The translations under genes and the position numbers were made by a program. The notes under the pieces were generated by a model, which saw only the letters and a list, made by a program, of their open reading frames with translations, had not been told where the DNA came from and did not search any database. Of a DNA stretch of 39,018 nt, positions 16,158 through 24,443 are shown piece after piece. Position 1 is the first letter of the stretch. The number at the start of each line of letters is the position of its first letter. The stretch lies in contig WTGV01000048.1 in the NCBI GenBank assembly GCA_011525295.1, forward strand, positions 1-39,018. Reading direction: 5' to 3'. The DNA is from Pseudomonadales bacterium (GTDB taxonomy: Bacteria; Pseudomonadota; Gammaproteobacteria; Pseudomonadales; Azotimanducaceae).

Positions 16158-18272
16158 TTAGTCTCGTTTCCTCAATGGGTACTCTGTGATGATCCCATAG
16201 TCCGGTAAGGAATCGAAGATGCGTTTCCCGTAGTTTCTCTTTACTACCCGAGTGTCCAAAATCGTGATCTGACCAAAATCAGCTTCATTCCGAATCAAGC
16301 GTCCGCAAGCTTGCTTGAGTTTCAAAATGACCGGAGGTAGTTGTAATAACATGAACAGTTCATTTCGTCCCACTCCGTCTTCCTGAAGCAATTCGCGCTT
16401 CGATTCGATTATCGGGTCATCAGGTACGTCAAAGGGGAGTTTCGCAATGACCACGTGACGACAGTAGTCTCCGGGTAAGTCTATCCCTTCGCGCAGACTC
16501 GCGACTCCAAACAGATAACTTCGATCACCCCGGTCTATTCTTACCCGATGTTCTTTCAGTAACGTTGGGACTCCTGTTCCTTGTTGGATCAAGCAGTGAC
16601 GTTGGAGTGATTTGGGCAGCTGTTCGTAGACATCCGTCATGGTCTTCCTCGCAGCAAAGAGAACAAGACCACTTTTGTGTTGTTTCAGGACATTGGGCAA
16701 CATACCTATTACTTCTCTAGTATGAGCTGAACGCGCTTGATCCTTCGACGATAACAAAGTTTGCATGTTGGGTATATGTAGCGATACTGCTCTAGCTAAA
16801 TCGAAGGGACTGTCAATCTGAAGAGTTGCTGGTGCTTGTTCCCCGAGTCCGGCGGATTCAATGAAGTGTTGAAATTCGTCCCCTGCGTATAGTGTAGCTG
16901 AAGTACATATCGCTGCATGGACGTCATCCCAAATTAACGGATTGACGATTTTGTCGATCTCTATGGGTACGTTGTGCAGTACCCACTCTGGTTGGAGCTC
17001 ATCTACAGAACGAGTAACCCAACGCGCGCACGCACTCTGATTCTCACTTATGGCGTAAGCATCAAAGAGCACGGTAGCTTCGTTCAAGTGATTACTCACA
17101 CCGCCTAGTTCATTGAGAAACTCGATAACACCCTGAGGCATTTTGTTTGCTTCTTGCGTATCAACAATCTTCTTCAATTCAGCTGTAATGTTCGAGATTG
17201 TGGTCGCTAAACCACCATAAGAAATAGCGAGATGCGTCGCTGTTTCACGGATTTCGTTTTTGGGATTTCCGTTTGGAAAACGATACTCTGTCTCGATTTC
17301 CGTGGAGTTGCGAAAACAGTCCTTGAGGTATTCTTTCAATTCTTCCAATTTTGCGAGAAGACCAACATACGTTTCTTTGAACGTACTGACTAGCTGTGCA
17401 ATTGAATCGTGATCAGACAGTCCGCGCTGCAAGCGGTCTAATGAACTATGAACCCTCATGATCAATGCACGTGAGTCATTGACTGCTACCCGAGCACTGA
17501 ACGCAGTCATTACCTTGCTCGATAAATGGTGCGCCTCGTCACAAATTAGGACAATGTCACTGAGCGGTGGATAGATGTCTGTGTCAGCTTGAAGACTTCG
17601 AAGTAGATGGTCGTAATTAGTAACGACAACGTCGGCCGTTCGAATGTTTTGACGAGAGAGAAAGTAAGGACATCGACTAAACGAAGTACAACTCTTTCCT
17701 GTGCAGCCCTGAGAATCGGTGATGATCGGAGACCACTGTTCCTCTTTCAATTTAGTTGGTGCGTTATCTCGATCACCGTCCCATTGCATATTGTTAAACG
17801 CGTCAAACAGCAGTTCAAATTTTTTGGTGAGATGTTTACTTGAACCAGTCTGTTCATCTAAGCGTTGAAGTAGCGTCGCAGATATATCTGGCCGAACTAT
17901 TCGTTCCAAACGCATCGGACAAACGTAGCGTTGCCGACCTTTCGCTAAAGAAAAGGTAAATCCAACATCACATGCTTTTCTGATAGATGGCAAATCTCGC
18001 TGGACGATTTGTTCTTGTAAAGTCACCGTTGCCGTGGCAACGACTACTTTCTTGTTTTGTTCCCTAGCTAGTGGTATGGCGGTAGCGGCATACGCTACCG
18101 TTTTCCCGGTACCTGTAGCTGCTTCGACAATTCCGATTTTTGCTCGACGTTGGTTGATAATCGATTCAATAAACGTCATCATTTCGATTTGGCTCGGTCG
18201 AGATTGAAAACCGTTCTGTTGCAGCCACTCACCGTAGAGGTGTTGAACTTGTGGTGTCAATGTGCGAGGCAT
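16158..18272 (-). CDS. dinG: ATP-dependent DNA helicase DinG
   Basis: XPD-like 5'-3' superfamily 2 helicase with a 4Fe-4S cluster, active on R-loops and damaged DNA; 704 aa (E. coli 716). Walker A is EAATGTGKT (about residues 50-58). The Fe-S cysteines are YVCP (about 116) and CTGKSCTSFSRC. The DEAH box VLICDEAHH lies near 248. The C-terminal helicase half shows FGVASLREGIDLPG, VIAKLPFDVP and QACGRLIRNEADFG (motif VI). E. coli dinG is LexA-controlled, but I found no CTGT-N8-ACAG site in the 176-bp upstream gap. Confidence 0.95.
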   Translation of the reverse strand: MPRTLTPQVQHLYGEWLQQNGFQSRPSQIEMMTFIESIINQRRAKIGIVEAATGTGKTVAYAATAIPLAREQNKKVVVATATVTLQEQIVQRDLPSIRKACDVGFTFSLAKGRQRYVCPMRLERIVRPDISATLLQRLDEQTGSSKHLTKKFELLFDAFNNMQWDGDRDNAPTKLKEEQWSPIITDSQGCTGKSCTSFSRCPYFLSRQNIRTADVVVTNYDHLLRSLQADTDIYPPLSDIVLICDEAHHLSSKVMTAFSARVAVNDSRALIMRVHSSLDRLQRGLSDHDSIAQLVSTFKETYVGLLAKLEELKEYLKDCFRNSTEIETEYRFPNGNPKNEIRETATHLAISYGGLATTISNITAELKKIVDTQEANKMPQGVIEFLNELGGVSNHLNEATVLFDAYAISENQSACARWVTRSVDELQPEWVLHNVPIEIDKIVNPLIWDDVHAAICTSATLYAGDEFQHFIESAGLGEQAPATLQIDSPFDLARAVSLHIPNMQTLLSSKDQARSAHTREVIGMLPNVLKQHKSGLVLFAARKTMTDVYEQLPKSLQRHCLIQQGTGVPTLLKEHRVRIDRGDRSYLFGVASLREGIDLPGDYCRHVVIAKLPFDVPDDPIIESKRELLQEDGVGRNELFMLLQLPPVILKLKQACGRLIRNEADFGQITILDTRVVKRNYGKRIFDSLPDYGIITEYPLRKRD

Positions 18273-18312
18273 CTCGAAAAATCGATCAGTGGTTGGTTAA
18301 TAGCTTTGCGTG

Positions 18313-18404
18313 CAATATTATCGTTCTCGTGTGAGGTAACGAGTTGTTACTAATTCAGGCGACTTACCGTTTCCAGACTCCGGTGGACTCTACAATATTA
18401 TCGT
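18313..18404. repeat. two copies of a 12-bp direct repeat in the dinG/dehydrogenase gap
   Basis: CAATATTATCGT occurs at 18313-18324 and again at 18393-18404, 80 bases apart, in the divergent gap. Each contains TATTAT, a possible -10 on the plus strand. The second copy is followed by an imperfect hairpin (ACAAC-CCTA-GTTGT at 18406-18419). Confidence 0.4.
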
Positions 18405-18448
18405 ACACAACCCTAGTTGTACGCTCGCAAGACTATTGAGGAGATCAT

Positions 18449-19537
18449 ATGCGAATTACCTCACTGCTTATTGGTTTACTAATGTTGTTTAGCGCAAATC
18501 TAGCGCTAACAGAAACTGTGTCAGTACCTGTCGACGCCGGTGAAGCTGTCGAATTGTCGACGTATGCATCAATTCCGAATGCGCGTCAAATGGCACTAAC
18601 GGAATCTGGGATTTTGTTTGTAGGTTCATTTCGATCGATGGTGTATGCTGTCGACCCAGATAATCCCGCAGAACCTATAGTGGTCGCGTCTGGTCTGAGG
18701 ATGCCGACCGGTTTAGCGTTACTTGATGGTGACCTCTATGTAGCGGCCCACAATCGCATTCTTAAATTTGAAGACATAGAAGATAACTACAAAGAGTCAC
18801 CGAGTCCGACAGTTGTCTCGGACGATTTGCCCACGGAGACCCATCACGGATGGAAATATTTGTCGGTTGGACCAGAGGACAATCTGTATTTCAATGTCGG
18901 CGCACCGTGCAATATTTGCCTGCGCGAGGAGGAAATATTTGCAACGATTGTAAAAATGGATCCAGAAACTGGCGAATGGGAAGTATATGCGCACGGAGTT
19001 CGTAACAGCGTAGGAAGTGCCTGGCATCCCGTTACTAAAAAGATGTGGTTTTCAGACAACGGCGGAGACGGACTCGGCGATGACATCCCTCCAGAGGAAA
19101 TAAACGTTGTCGACGAACCCGGTAGCCACTACGGATATCCATTCATTCATGGAGATGACTATGAAGACTCCACCTATGGAGAGCAACAACCGGAAGATTT
19201 TGAGTATGTTAAACCAGTTGTTAATATACAAGCCCATTCAGCCGCGTTGGGTATTGCGTTTTACACTGGGAATCAGTTTCCAGACAAGTACAAGAACGCT
19301 CTATTTATAGCTGAACATGGCTCTTGGAACCGTTCTTCTAAGGTCGGTTACCGCGTGAGCGTGGTACTATTCGATAATGACAAACCCACGTATAAACCGT
19401 TTATCGATATTTGGCTAGATGGCGAAGAGGTAAGCGGCCGGCCGAACGATGTAATAGTAGCAAACGATGGTTCGTTGTTGATTTCCGATGACGGCGCGGG
19501 AAAGGTCTATCAAGTAAGGTACCAAAGCGAAAATTAG
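18449..19537 (+). CDS. exported PQQ-dependent sugar dehydrogenase-like (sorbosone dehydrogenase family) protein
   Basis: 362 aa with a signal peptide (about residues 1-20, MRITSLLIGLLMLFSANLA) and a beta-propeller resembling the soluble glucose/sorbosone dehydrogenase family, which oxidises sugars or aldoses with PQQ in the periplasm. Typical segments are THHGWKYLSVGPEDNLYFNVG, APCNICLRE, GVRNSVGSAWHP, WFSDNGGDGLGDDIPPEEIN, GSHYGYPF, AALGIAFYTG and FIAEHGSWNRS. AGGAG just before ATG 18449 supports the start. No pqq genes are in the window, and substrate is unknown. It is monocistronic, opposite to dinG. Confidence 0.85.
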   Translation: MRITSLLIGLLMLFSANLALTETVSVPVDAGEAVELSTYASIPNARQMALTESGILFVGSFRSMVYAVDPDNPAEPIVVASGLRMPTGLALLDGDLYVAAHNRILKFEDIEDNYKESPSPTVVSDDLPTETHHGWKYLSVGPEDNLYFNVGAPCNICLREEEIFATIVKMDPETGEWEVYAHGVRNSVGSAWHPVTKKMWFSDNGGDGLGDDIPPEEINVVDEPGSHYGYPFIHGDDYEDSTYGEQQPEDFEYVKPVVNIQAHSAALGIAFYTGNQFPDKYKNALFIAEHGSWNRSSKVGYRVSVVLFDNDKPTYKPFIDIWLDGEEVSGRPNDVIVANDGSLLISDDGAGKVYQVRYQSEN

Positions 19538-19556
19538 TTTAACCTATTTGGAAGAG

Positions 19557-20201
19557 TCACCGACGACGCGCGGGGCCACGGTCACAGTTTTCTAATTGCG
19601 TTTCGTAGACTGCTGTCGTGTCATTGACCTTAGTCGCCGCTACCAATAGCTTCTTTTTGTTTCTCCAATTACCTTCCAAATATCCGGTTAATCCTTCGTG
19701 GTAGGTCAGATACAAATTTTTTGCGTCGTCGCGAGCTACATTCGCATTCGTTGCAGCCATATCTAAATACCAACCAACAAAGTCAATCGCGTCTCTAAAG
19801 TTTGTACGATTAGCATGCGGGCGTTTGTTTCGTTCTTTGTAGTCGTTCCATGTTTCGTCAACCGCCTGTGCGTAGCCATAAGCTGTAGTTGGCCGCTTCC
19901 AAGGGATAATGCCGAGTATCCGAGTTCGAGGAGGCCGCGCTGACCGCACAAAACTGGATTCCTGCTTAATAACTGCCATGAGAATCGTTTTATCAATATT
20001 CCACTGTTTTTCAGCATTAACCGCATGTCGATACCAATAACTCTTCTCAGCAAAAATCATGCAGAGATCAGCTGTATTACTTGGTTGTCGTAAGGACATA
20101 CAGCTCGACACTAAACCAACCAACATTAATGAACAAACGATCGCGGTACCCACTAGTGTGAATACTGTTCGACGGGGTGTTTTAGCAGTTTCTAGACTCA
20201 T
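19557..20201 (-). CDS. lytic transglycosylase-like (SLT domain) putative lipoprotein
   Basis: 214 aa. The N-terminus has a basic stretch (KTPRR), a hydrophobic helix (about residues 13-33) and a lipobox-like VSSC, so it may be a lipoprotein. The core resembles the lysozyme-like SLT fold: WNIDKTILMAVIKQESSF (about 64-81) with the catalytic Glu in KQES, AYGYAQAVDETWNDY in the place of the usual GLMQ region, and a C-terminal NLYLTYHEGLTGYLEGNW segment like the family's AYNxG part. It probably cuts peptidoglycan at the outer membrane. Tail to tail with the sugar dehydrogenase gene, 19 bases apart. Confidence 0.78.
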   Translation of the reverse strand: MSLETAKTPRRTVFTLVGTAIVCSLMLVGLVSSCMSLRQPSNTADLCMIFAEKSYWYRHAVNAEKQWNIDKTILMAVIKQESSFVRSARPPRTRILGIIPWKRPTTAYGYAQAVDETWNDYKERNKRPHANRTNFRDAIDFVGWYLDMAATNANVARDDAKNLYLTYHEGLTGYLEGNWRNKKKLLVAATKVNDTTAVYETQLENCDRGPARRR

Positions 20202-20327
20202 TCGAAATGGTTAATTGATGATTTATTTGATGTCCGTACGCAATTCTAAGAACTAAGATATCGACAAACGAAGATCATTCAATCGATTCAGTATACTCTT
20301 TAAATTTTAATTGGATTTTAACTTGTT

Positions 20328-20801
20328 ATGTCTGTAAACGAAGGACAAATCGCGCCAAATTTCTCACTCACTGACACCAATGGAAACACAGTTTCGCTCG
20401 ACCAATTGCGTGGCAAATACGTCGTCTTGTATTTTTATCCCCGTGACGACACGCCCGGTTGCACCAAGGAAGCATGTGGATTTCGAGATCTTTGGGATGA
20501 AATCAAAGCACGAAATACCGAAGTCATTGGTGTCTCTCCAGATTCTCCGCAAGCACACCAGAAATTTGTCGAAAAATACAACCTGCCCTTTACTTTGCTG
20601 TGTGATACTGACCGTGCTGTTATGAAGATGTACGGTGCTTTTGGAGAGAAAATGATGTACGGCAAGAAAACGATGGGAGTGATTCGTTCAACCGCAATCA
20701 TTGATCCTGATGGTGTGATTGTCAAACATTGGAAACGCGTTCCGAAAGCAGCTGACCATCCAGCAAAAGTGTTGGAATTTATGGTGCAGCAAACGGACTA
20801 G
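20328..20801 (+). CDS. bcp: peroxiredoxin of the Bcp/PrxQ type
   Basis: Thioredoxin-dependent peroxiredoxin that reduces H2O2 and organic hydroperoxides; 157 aa, normal length. YFYPRDDTPGCTKEACGFRD (about residues 35-54) contains the peroxidatic Cys (GCT) and, five residues on, the resolving Cys (EAC), the atypical 2-Cys Bcp arrangement. RSTAIIDPDGVIVKHW is the usual C-terminal strand pattern. No clear Shine-Dalgarno is seen before ATG 20328. It converges with the FAH-family gene, with 12 bases between stops. Confidence 0.95.
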   Translation: MSVNEGQIAPNFSLTDTNGNTVSLDQLRGKYVVLYFYPRDDTPGCTKEACGFRDLWDEIKARNTEVIGVSPDSPQAHQKFVEKYNLPFTLLCDTDRAVMKMYGAFGEKMMYGKKTMGVIRSTAIIDPDGVIVKHWKRVPKAADHPAKVLEFMVQQTD

Positions 20802-20813
20802 AAGGCCAGTCGG

Positions 20814-21656
20814 CTACCCTACCGACACCGTATTCGTCAGCGTACCAATCGGTCGAACAGTCACGGATACCACGTCTCCCTCATCCAGGAACAACGGTGG
20901 ATTCCGCTGTGCGCCTACCCCTCCCGGAGTGCCGGTGACGATGACATCGCCTGGTTCCAATGCAATGAACGTCGAACAATAGTTCAAGATTGAGGCAAAA
21001 TCAAACACCATGTCCGACGACCAGGCATGTTGCACTAGTTCGCCATTTACGTGAGTCAATAGCTCCATGTCCTCGAGACTGCCGATTGCCTCCGCCGACA
21101 TGATCCACGGTCCGAAACCACCGGTCTGAGTGAAATTCTTGCCGGGAGTGAATTGACTGGTGTGGCGTTGATACTCGCGCACGCTCCCGTCGTTGTAGCA
21201 ACTAAAACCAAATACGTGGTCGAGACACTTTTCTAACGGAATCCGACGTCCAGGTACCCCAACCACGATTGCAATTTCACCCTCAAAGTCCAACGAATTC
21301 GATTCCCGCGGCCGGAGCATGGTGCCGTTGTGCCCAATCTGAGCTTCACCGAATCGGATGAACAACATGGGTTGATCTCCGCCTCTATGACCAGTTTCTT
21401 CTTGATGCTCCAAGTAGTTTAATCCAACACACAACACTTTTGAAGGATTTGGTATCGGCGGTAGATACTGAATAGCTTGCAACGGTATGCGGGGCGCGCG
21501 ATCATAAAGTACCTGTTGTAGAAAGTCGAGACTGCCCGACTGGAGAGCACTCTTTAAATCTGGTAAATTACATACCGCACCAAGGTCGACGACATTCTCC
21601 TCCTCAACGAATCCGAAAGAACTACGACCCTCAGAGATGAAAGACAACCAACGCAT
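20814..21656 (-). CDS. fumarylacetoacetate hydrolase (FAH) family protein
   Basis: 280-aa FAH-fold enzyme, a family that hydrolyses, decarboxylates or isomerises C-C bonds next to a keto acid using Mg2+/Mn2+. The fold core is present: KVLCVGLNYLEHQEET (about residues 72-87), metal-binding Glu pair in LDFEGEIAIVVG (about 120-131), the Asp in CYNDGSVRE, KNFTQTGGFGPWIM, and GDVIVTGTPGGVG near the C-terminus. The N-terminal 70 residues form the small FAH N-domain. The exact substrate cannot be read from sequence. Follows pdxA by 41 bases on the same strand. Confidence 0.88.
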   Translation of the reverse strand: MRWLSFISEGRSSFGFVEEENVVDLGAVCNLPDLKSALQSGSLDFLQQVLYDRAPRIPLQAIQYLPPIPNPSKVLCVGLNYLEHQEETGHRGGDQPMLFIRFGEAQIGHNGTMLRPRESNSLDFEGEIAIVVGVPGRRIPLEKCLDHVFGFSCYNDGSVREYQRHTSQFTPGKNFTQTGGFGPWIMSAEAIGSLEDMELLTHVNGELVQHAWSSDMVFDFASILNYCSTFIALEPGDVIVTGTPGGVGAQRNPPLFLDEGDVVSVTVRPIGTLTNTVSVG

Positions 21657-21697
21657 AGAGTCGCCGTGACCTAATTATTGAAGATTGGAATGAGCAA

Positions 21698-22660
21698 TCA
21701 CCGACCCAAAGTTCCGGTTACTAGTGTAATTGCTGCGTCAATAGCTGCGATGGTACTTCGATGATTTGCAATTCCGCGACCTGCAATGTCGAACGCAGTA
21801 CCGTGGTCAACTGACGTTCGTACGAAGGGTAGACCGAGGGTAGCTGAGACACTTTGATGGAAATCATGCACTTTGATTGCAATGTGCCCTTGATCGTGAT
21901 ACATTGCTAAGACCACGTCGAACTCCCCGACGATCGCGCGATTGAAAATTGAATCGGCTGGAAACGGGCCCATGGCTGTGATCCCTTCTTGTGCCGCTTG
22001 TTCGACCGCTGGACGAATTTGTTCAATCTCTTCCCGGCCTAATAAACCTCCCTCACCACCGTGTGGGTTCAAAGCAGCAACACCGATTCGAACGGGTGAA
22101 AGCCCCCACTGTTCGAAGCATCGTCGTATGAGGCGTAATCTCTCTAAGACAATTTCACGGGTAATAGAACGCGCTGCTTCTATGATTGACAAATGGGTAG
22201 ACAAGTGCACGACTCTCAAACCCGTCGTCATCAACATCGTCGCAGTAGACTTCGCGTTCGAAAGCCTCGCGAAGATCTCCTGATGTCCAATATCTTCATA
22301 ACCAGCAGCGTGTATTGCTTCTTTGTTGAGCGGGCATGTCATGAGTGCGTCCAACTTCCCAGAGATAACGTCTTCCGCTGCCGACTCAACAGCTCGAACC
22401 GCTACTTCTCCACATACGGCGGAAACTTGACCAAAGGTAAATTCAGTTGGTTTTGGAATCTTAACGTCAACGAAAGTTGAGATATTCAAAGCGTCTAAAT
22501 CAACCCCGGCAACACTACTCCCATCTCTCAAAGACCATTCAGATCCATACAAAACAGGGCTACATCTTTGATGTACTTCAGGCAAAGCTTTGACTAGGAT
22601 TTCACTCCCAATCCCGGCTGGATCACCGAGAGTAATTCCAATCGTTGGCTTTTCAGGCAT
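21698..22660 (-). CDS. pdxA: 4-hydroxythreonine-4-phosphate dehydrogenase (PdxA family)
   Basis: PdxA family NAD-dependent dehydrogenase of pyridoxal-5'-phosphate synthesis. ATG 22660 gives 320 aa; an upstream TTG (22672) is possible but adds only MSLF. Motifs: ITLGDPAGIGSE, MTCPLNKEAI, GHQEIFARL, VVHLSTHLS (metal His), AALNPHGGEGG, AMYHDQGHIAIK and FVRTSVDHGTAFDIAG, which covers the metal and substrate sites. PdxA2-type paralogues in sugar-acid or aromatic catabolism share these motifs. Because the FAH gene follows directly, a catabolic PdxA2-like role is possible, but the riboflavin gene upstream argues for a cofactor role. Gap to ribB is 39 bases. Confidence 0.88.
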   Translation of the reverse strand: MPEKPTIGITLGDPAGIGSEILVKALPEVHQRCSPVLYGSEWSLRDGSSVAGVDLDALNISTFVDVKIPKPTEFTFGQVSAVCGEVAVRAVESAAEDVISGKLDALMTCPLNKEAIHAAGYEDIGHQEIFARLSNAKSTATMLMTTGLRVVHLSTHLSIIEAARSITREIVLERLRLIRRCFEQWGLSPVRIGVAALNPHGGEGGLLGREEIEQIRPAVEQAAQEGITAMGPFPADSIFNRAIVGEFDVVLAMYHDQGHIAIKVHDFHQSVSATLGLPFVRTSVDHGTAFDIAGRGIANHRSTIAAIDAAITLVTGTLGR

Positions 22661-22699
22661 AAAAAGACTCAAATTTCGTGTGAGAGGCCGTCCGATCGT

Positions 22700-23797
22700 T
22701 CACGAAAGGATTTCTGTTCCCTGTACTTGGAGTCCAAACCCTTCGAGACCAACGTAGTCGATTTTTCGTCCGGCGAGGATCTTGATTTTTTTGAGTCCAA
22801 GATCTGCTAAGATCTGCGCGCCCACGCCTATCTCCAACCATTCCTGAGTTCGCTTGGTTTCGCGGCTTGCACGAGCCGCTTGGTGTAACTGTGCGAAAGG
22901 GACACCTTCAGACCCTGCTCGAAGATAAATAAAAACTCCACCACCCGCAGCGACAAGACGTTCGAGGGCGAGATCAATGAGTCTCTTGTCGTGTTCAAGT
23001 TGTGGGCCGAAGACGTCTTCGACTAAGCGCTCTCGATGGATACGAACAAGAACCGTTTTGTTCGGTTCTACGCGACCAACTTTGAGAACTAAATGTTCAG
23101 CTTCTTCAAAGCTAGTTCGATAGGAGTAAGCCTTAGCTTCACCAAAGCTGGTGGACACGGTAAATTCTTTGATCCTTTCAACCAATCGCTCACGGCGTTG
23201 TCGCCAAGCGATCAATTCAGCGATTGATGTGATTCTTAACGAGTGTTCCTGCGCGAATTCGACAAGTTCGGACAACCTCTTAACAGTACCGTCATCGTTG
23301 ACAATCTCGGCTAGTAAACCTACAGGCGCACAACCTGCAGCGGTCGCTAAATCGATTGCTGCTTCGGTGTGTCCAGATCGTACAAGAACTCCGCCACGCA
23401 TCGCTACAAGCGGAAAGACATGCCCTGGGCGGACAAAATCTGAAGCTTGTGTGTTATTACTTGCTAAGGCAAGAATCGTATTTGCACGTTCCTCTGCTGC
23501 AATACCTGTCGACAACCCATGTTTGTAGTCGATACTCACCGTAAATGCAGTACTCAATGGTGCATCGTTCCGTGCAACCATAGGCTGTAGCTGTAATCGT
23601 TCTGCTTGTTCCAGCGTTATCGGAGTACAAAGAATCCCACTCGTATGACGAACCATGAACGCGACCCTTTCAGGAGTCGCTTTCGCTGCTGCCATAATGA
23701 GATCGCCTTCGTTCTCCCGATCATCGTCGTCCACAACAATAACTAGCTCTCCCCGACCAACCGCTTCGATGGTTGCTTCGACACTATCAAAGTTCAT
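22700..23797 (-). CDS. ribB: 3,4-dihydroxy-2-butanone-4-phosphate synthase with degenerate GTP cyclohydrolase II domain
   Basis: 365 aa. Residues about 1-200 form an intact RibB domain that makes the four-carbon riboflavin precursor from ribulose-5-phosphate: DDDRENEGDLI, RHTSGILC, ASDFVRPGHVFPL, RSGHTEAAIDL and GLLAEIVNDDG. Residues about 205-365 align with GTP cyclohydrolase II (RibA) but have lost its zinc cysteines: the usual CLTGDVFGSLRCDCG reads RLVEDVFGPQLEHDK, and the RQEGRGIGL motif reads RAGSEGVPF. This matches the RibBX-type proteins known in gammaproteobacteria, in which the second domain is inactive as a cyclohydrolase. A separate ribA would be needed elsewhere. I see no FMN riboswitch upstream. 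Confidence 0.92.
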   Translation of the reverse strand: MNFDSVEATIEAVGRGELVIVVDDDDRENEGDLIMAAAKATPERVAFMVRHTSGILCTPITLEQAERLQLQPMVARNDAPLSTAFTVSIDYKHGLSTGIAAEERANTILALASNNTQASDFVRPGHVFPLVAMRGGVLVRSGHTEAAIDLATAAGCAPVGLLAEIVNDDGTVKRLSELVEFAQEHSLRITSIAELIAWRQRRERLVERIKEFTVSTSFGEAKAYSYRTSFEEAEHLVLKVGRVEPNKTVLVRIHRERLVEDVFGPQLEHDKRLIDLALERLVAAGGGVFIYLRAGSEGVPFAQLHQAARASRETKRTQEWLEIGVGAQILADLGLKKIKILAGRKIDYVGLEGFGLQVQGTEILS

Positions 23798-23973
23798 ATC
23801 AGCTATTTAAGAAGTCTTTAAGGGAGAATGGTTTAATGGGGAGATCGTCGATCGACAACCGAGTATTTTAAGAGGTTGAGGTCAATTTTTTGAGGGGCAT
23901 TTCATGGAAGACGAACCAGACTCACCTGTTAGAGTCGACTTGAGTTTCCTCAATAATCTGCGCGGACTAAAAA

Positions 23974-24001
23974 TTGCCACGCCATCTCACTCACATATAA
24001 T
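23974..24001 (+). promoter_or_regulatory. sigma70-type promoter of the tRNA-Arg gene
   Basis: TTGCCA (23974-23979), 16-base spacer, TATAAT (23996-24001), then the tRNA 20 bases further. Spacing and position fit a short primary transcript beginning near 24008. Confidence 0.65.
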
Positions 24002-24021
24002 TTTTTGCTCATTTCAACTCA

Positions 24022-24098
24022 GCGCTCGTAGCTCAACTGGATAGAGCACCAGGCTTCGAACCTGGGGGTTCGGGGTTCGAGTCCCTGCGGGCGCGCCA
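24022..24098 (+). tRNA. tRNA-Arg (anticodon TCG)
   Basis: 77 nt with encoded CCA. Acceptor GCGCTCG pairs with CGGGCGC (one G-U), discriminator G. D-arm GCTC/GAGC; anticodon stem CCAGG/CCTGG with loop CTTCGAA, anticodon TCG, reading CGA/CGN arginine codons. T-stem CGGGG/CCCTG with loop TTCGAGT. All arms close, so the gene looks functional. A well-formed promoter lies directly upstream. Confidence 0.96.
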
Positions 24099-24130
24099 GT
24101 GGAAACTGGGCAACAGTTTCCCAGAAACTG
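24096..24130 (+). repeat. alternating hairpins directly after tRNA-Arg
   Basis: GAAACTG (24102-24108), CAGTTTC (24114-24120), GAAACTG (24124-24130): the middle arm can pair with either flank (GGAAACTG-GGCAA-CAGTTTCC, or CAGTTTC-CCA-GAAACTG). CCAGT-GGAA-ACTGG (24096-24109) adds a third option that includes the tRNA CCA. No T-tract follows. It may be a termination or 3'-processing structure. Confidence 0.5.
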
Positions 24131-24188
24131 GCAGAACAATCGTGTGCCATCTTTCTACTTCGAACCAAAAGAGTATTGCGTCTTAAAT

Positions 24189-24207
24189 GAGAATGATTAT
24201 CATTATT
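24189..24207. promoter_or_regulatory. Fur box upstream of feoA
   Basis: GAGAATGATTATCATTATT matches the 19-bp Fur consensus (GATAATGATAATCATTATC) at 16 of 19 positions. It ends 2 bases before the annotated feoA ATG, consistent with iron-dependent repression of feoAB. Confidence 0.85.
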
Positions 24208-24209
24208 AA

Positions 24210-24443
24210 ATGACTTTATTGAGCATGCTCAAACAAGGAGAATCTGCCACGATTCTCCATTATCAAACACTACCCCCACATGCTATTCATCTTCAGAGTC
24301 TTGGACTAGTGCCAGGAACTGTTGTATCGGTACTTCGGGTCGCGCCGATGGGCGATCCCATTCACCTCAAATTACGAGACTATGACCTGTGTCTGCGGCG
24401 CGATGACCTCGCGTGCATCAGCGTCGCGCCGATCAGCCTGTGA
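24210..24443 (+). CDS. feoA: ferrous iron transport protein A
   Basis: 77-aa SH3-like FeoA that supports FeoB in Fe2+ uptake at the inner membrane. The family pattern is seen: LKQGESATILHYQ, then LQSLGLVPGTVVSVLRVAPMGDPIHLKLRDYDLCLRR. ATG 24210 lies only 2 bases after the Fur box, leaving no room for a Shine-Dalgarno; the second Met (ATG 24225, MLKQGES) fits the conserved domain start better and would leave 17 bases, or the message could be leaderless. It overlaps feoB. Confidence 0.9.
   Translation: MTLLSMLKQGESATILHYQTLPPHAIHLQSLGLVPGTVVSVLRVAPMGDPIHLKLRDYDLCLRRDDLACISVAPISL

Noticed and set aside
18273-18448. LexA (SOS) box before dinG
   Set aside because: No CTGT-N8-ACAG pattern found in the gap.
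23798-24021. FMN riboswitch upstream of ribB
   Set aside because: The conserved FMN-element sequence is not visible on the minus strand in this gap.
23904-24044. 46-codon ORF with GAGGGG before ATG 23904
   Set aside because: It runs into the tRNA gene and its translation has no recognisable features; probably chance.
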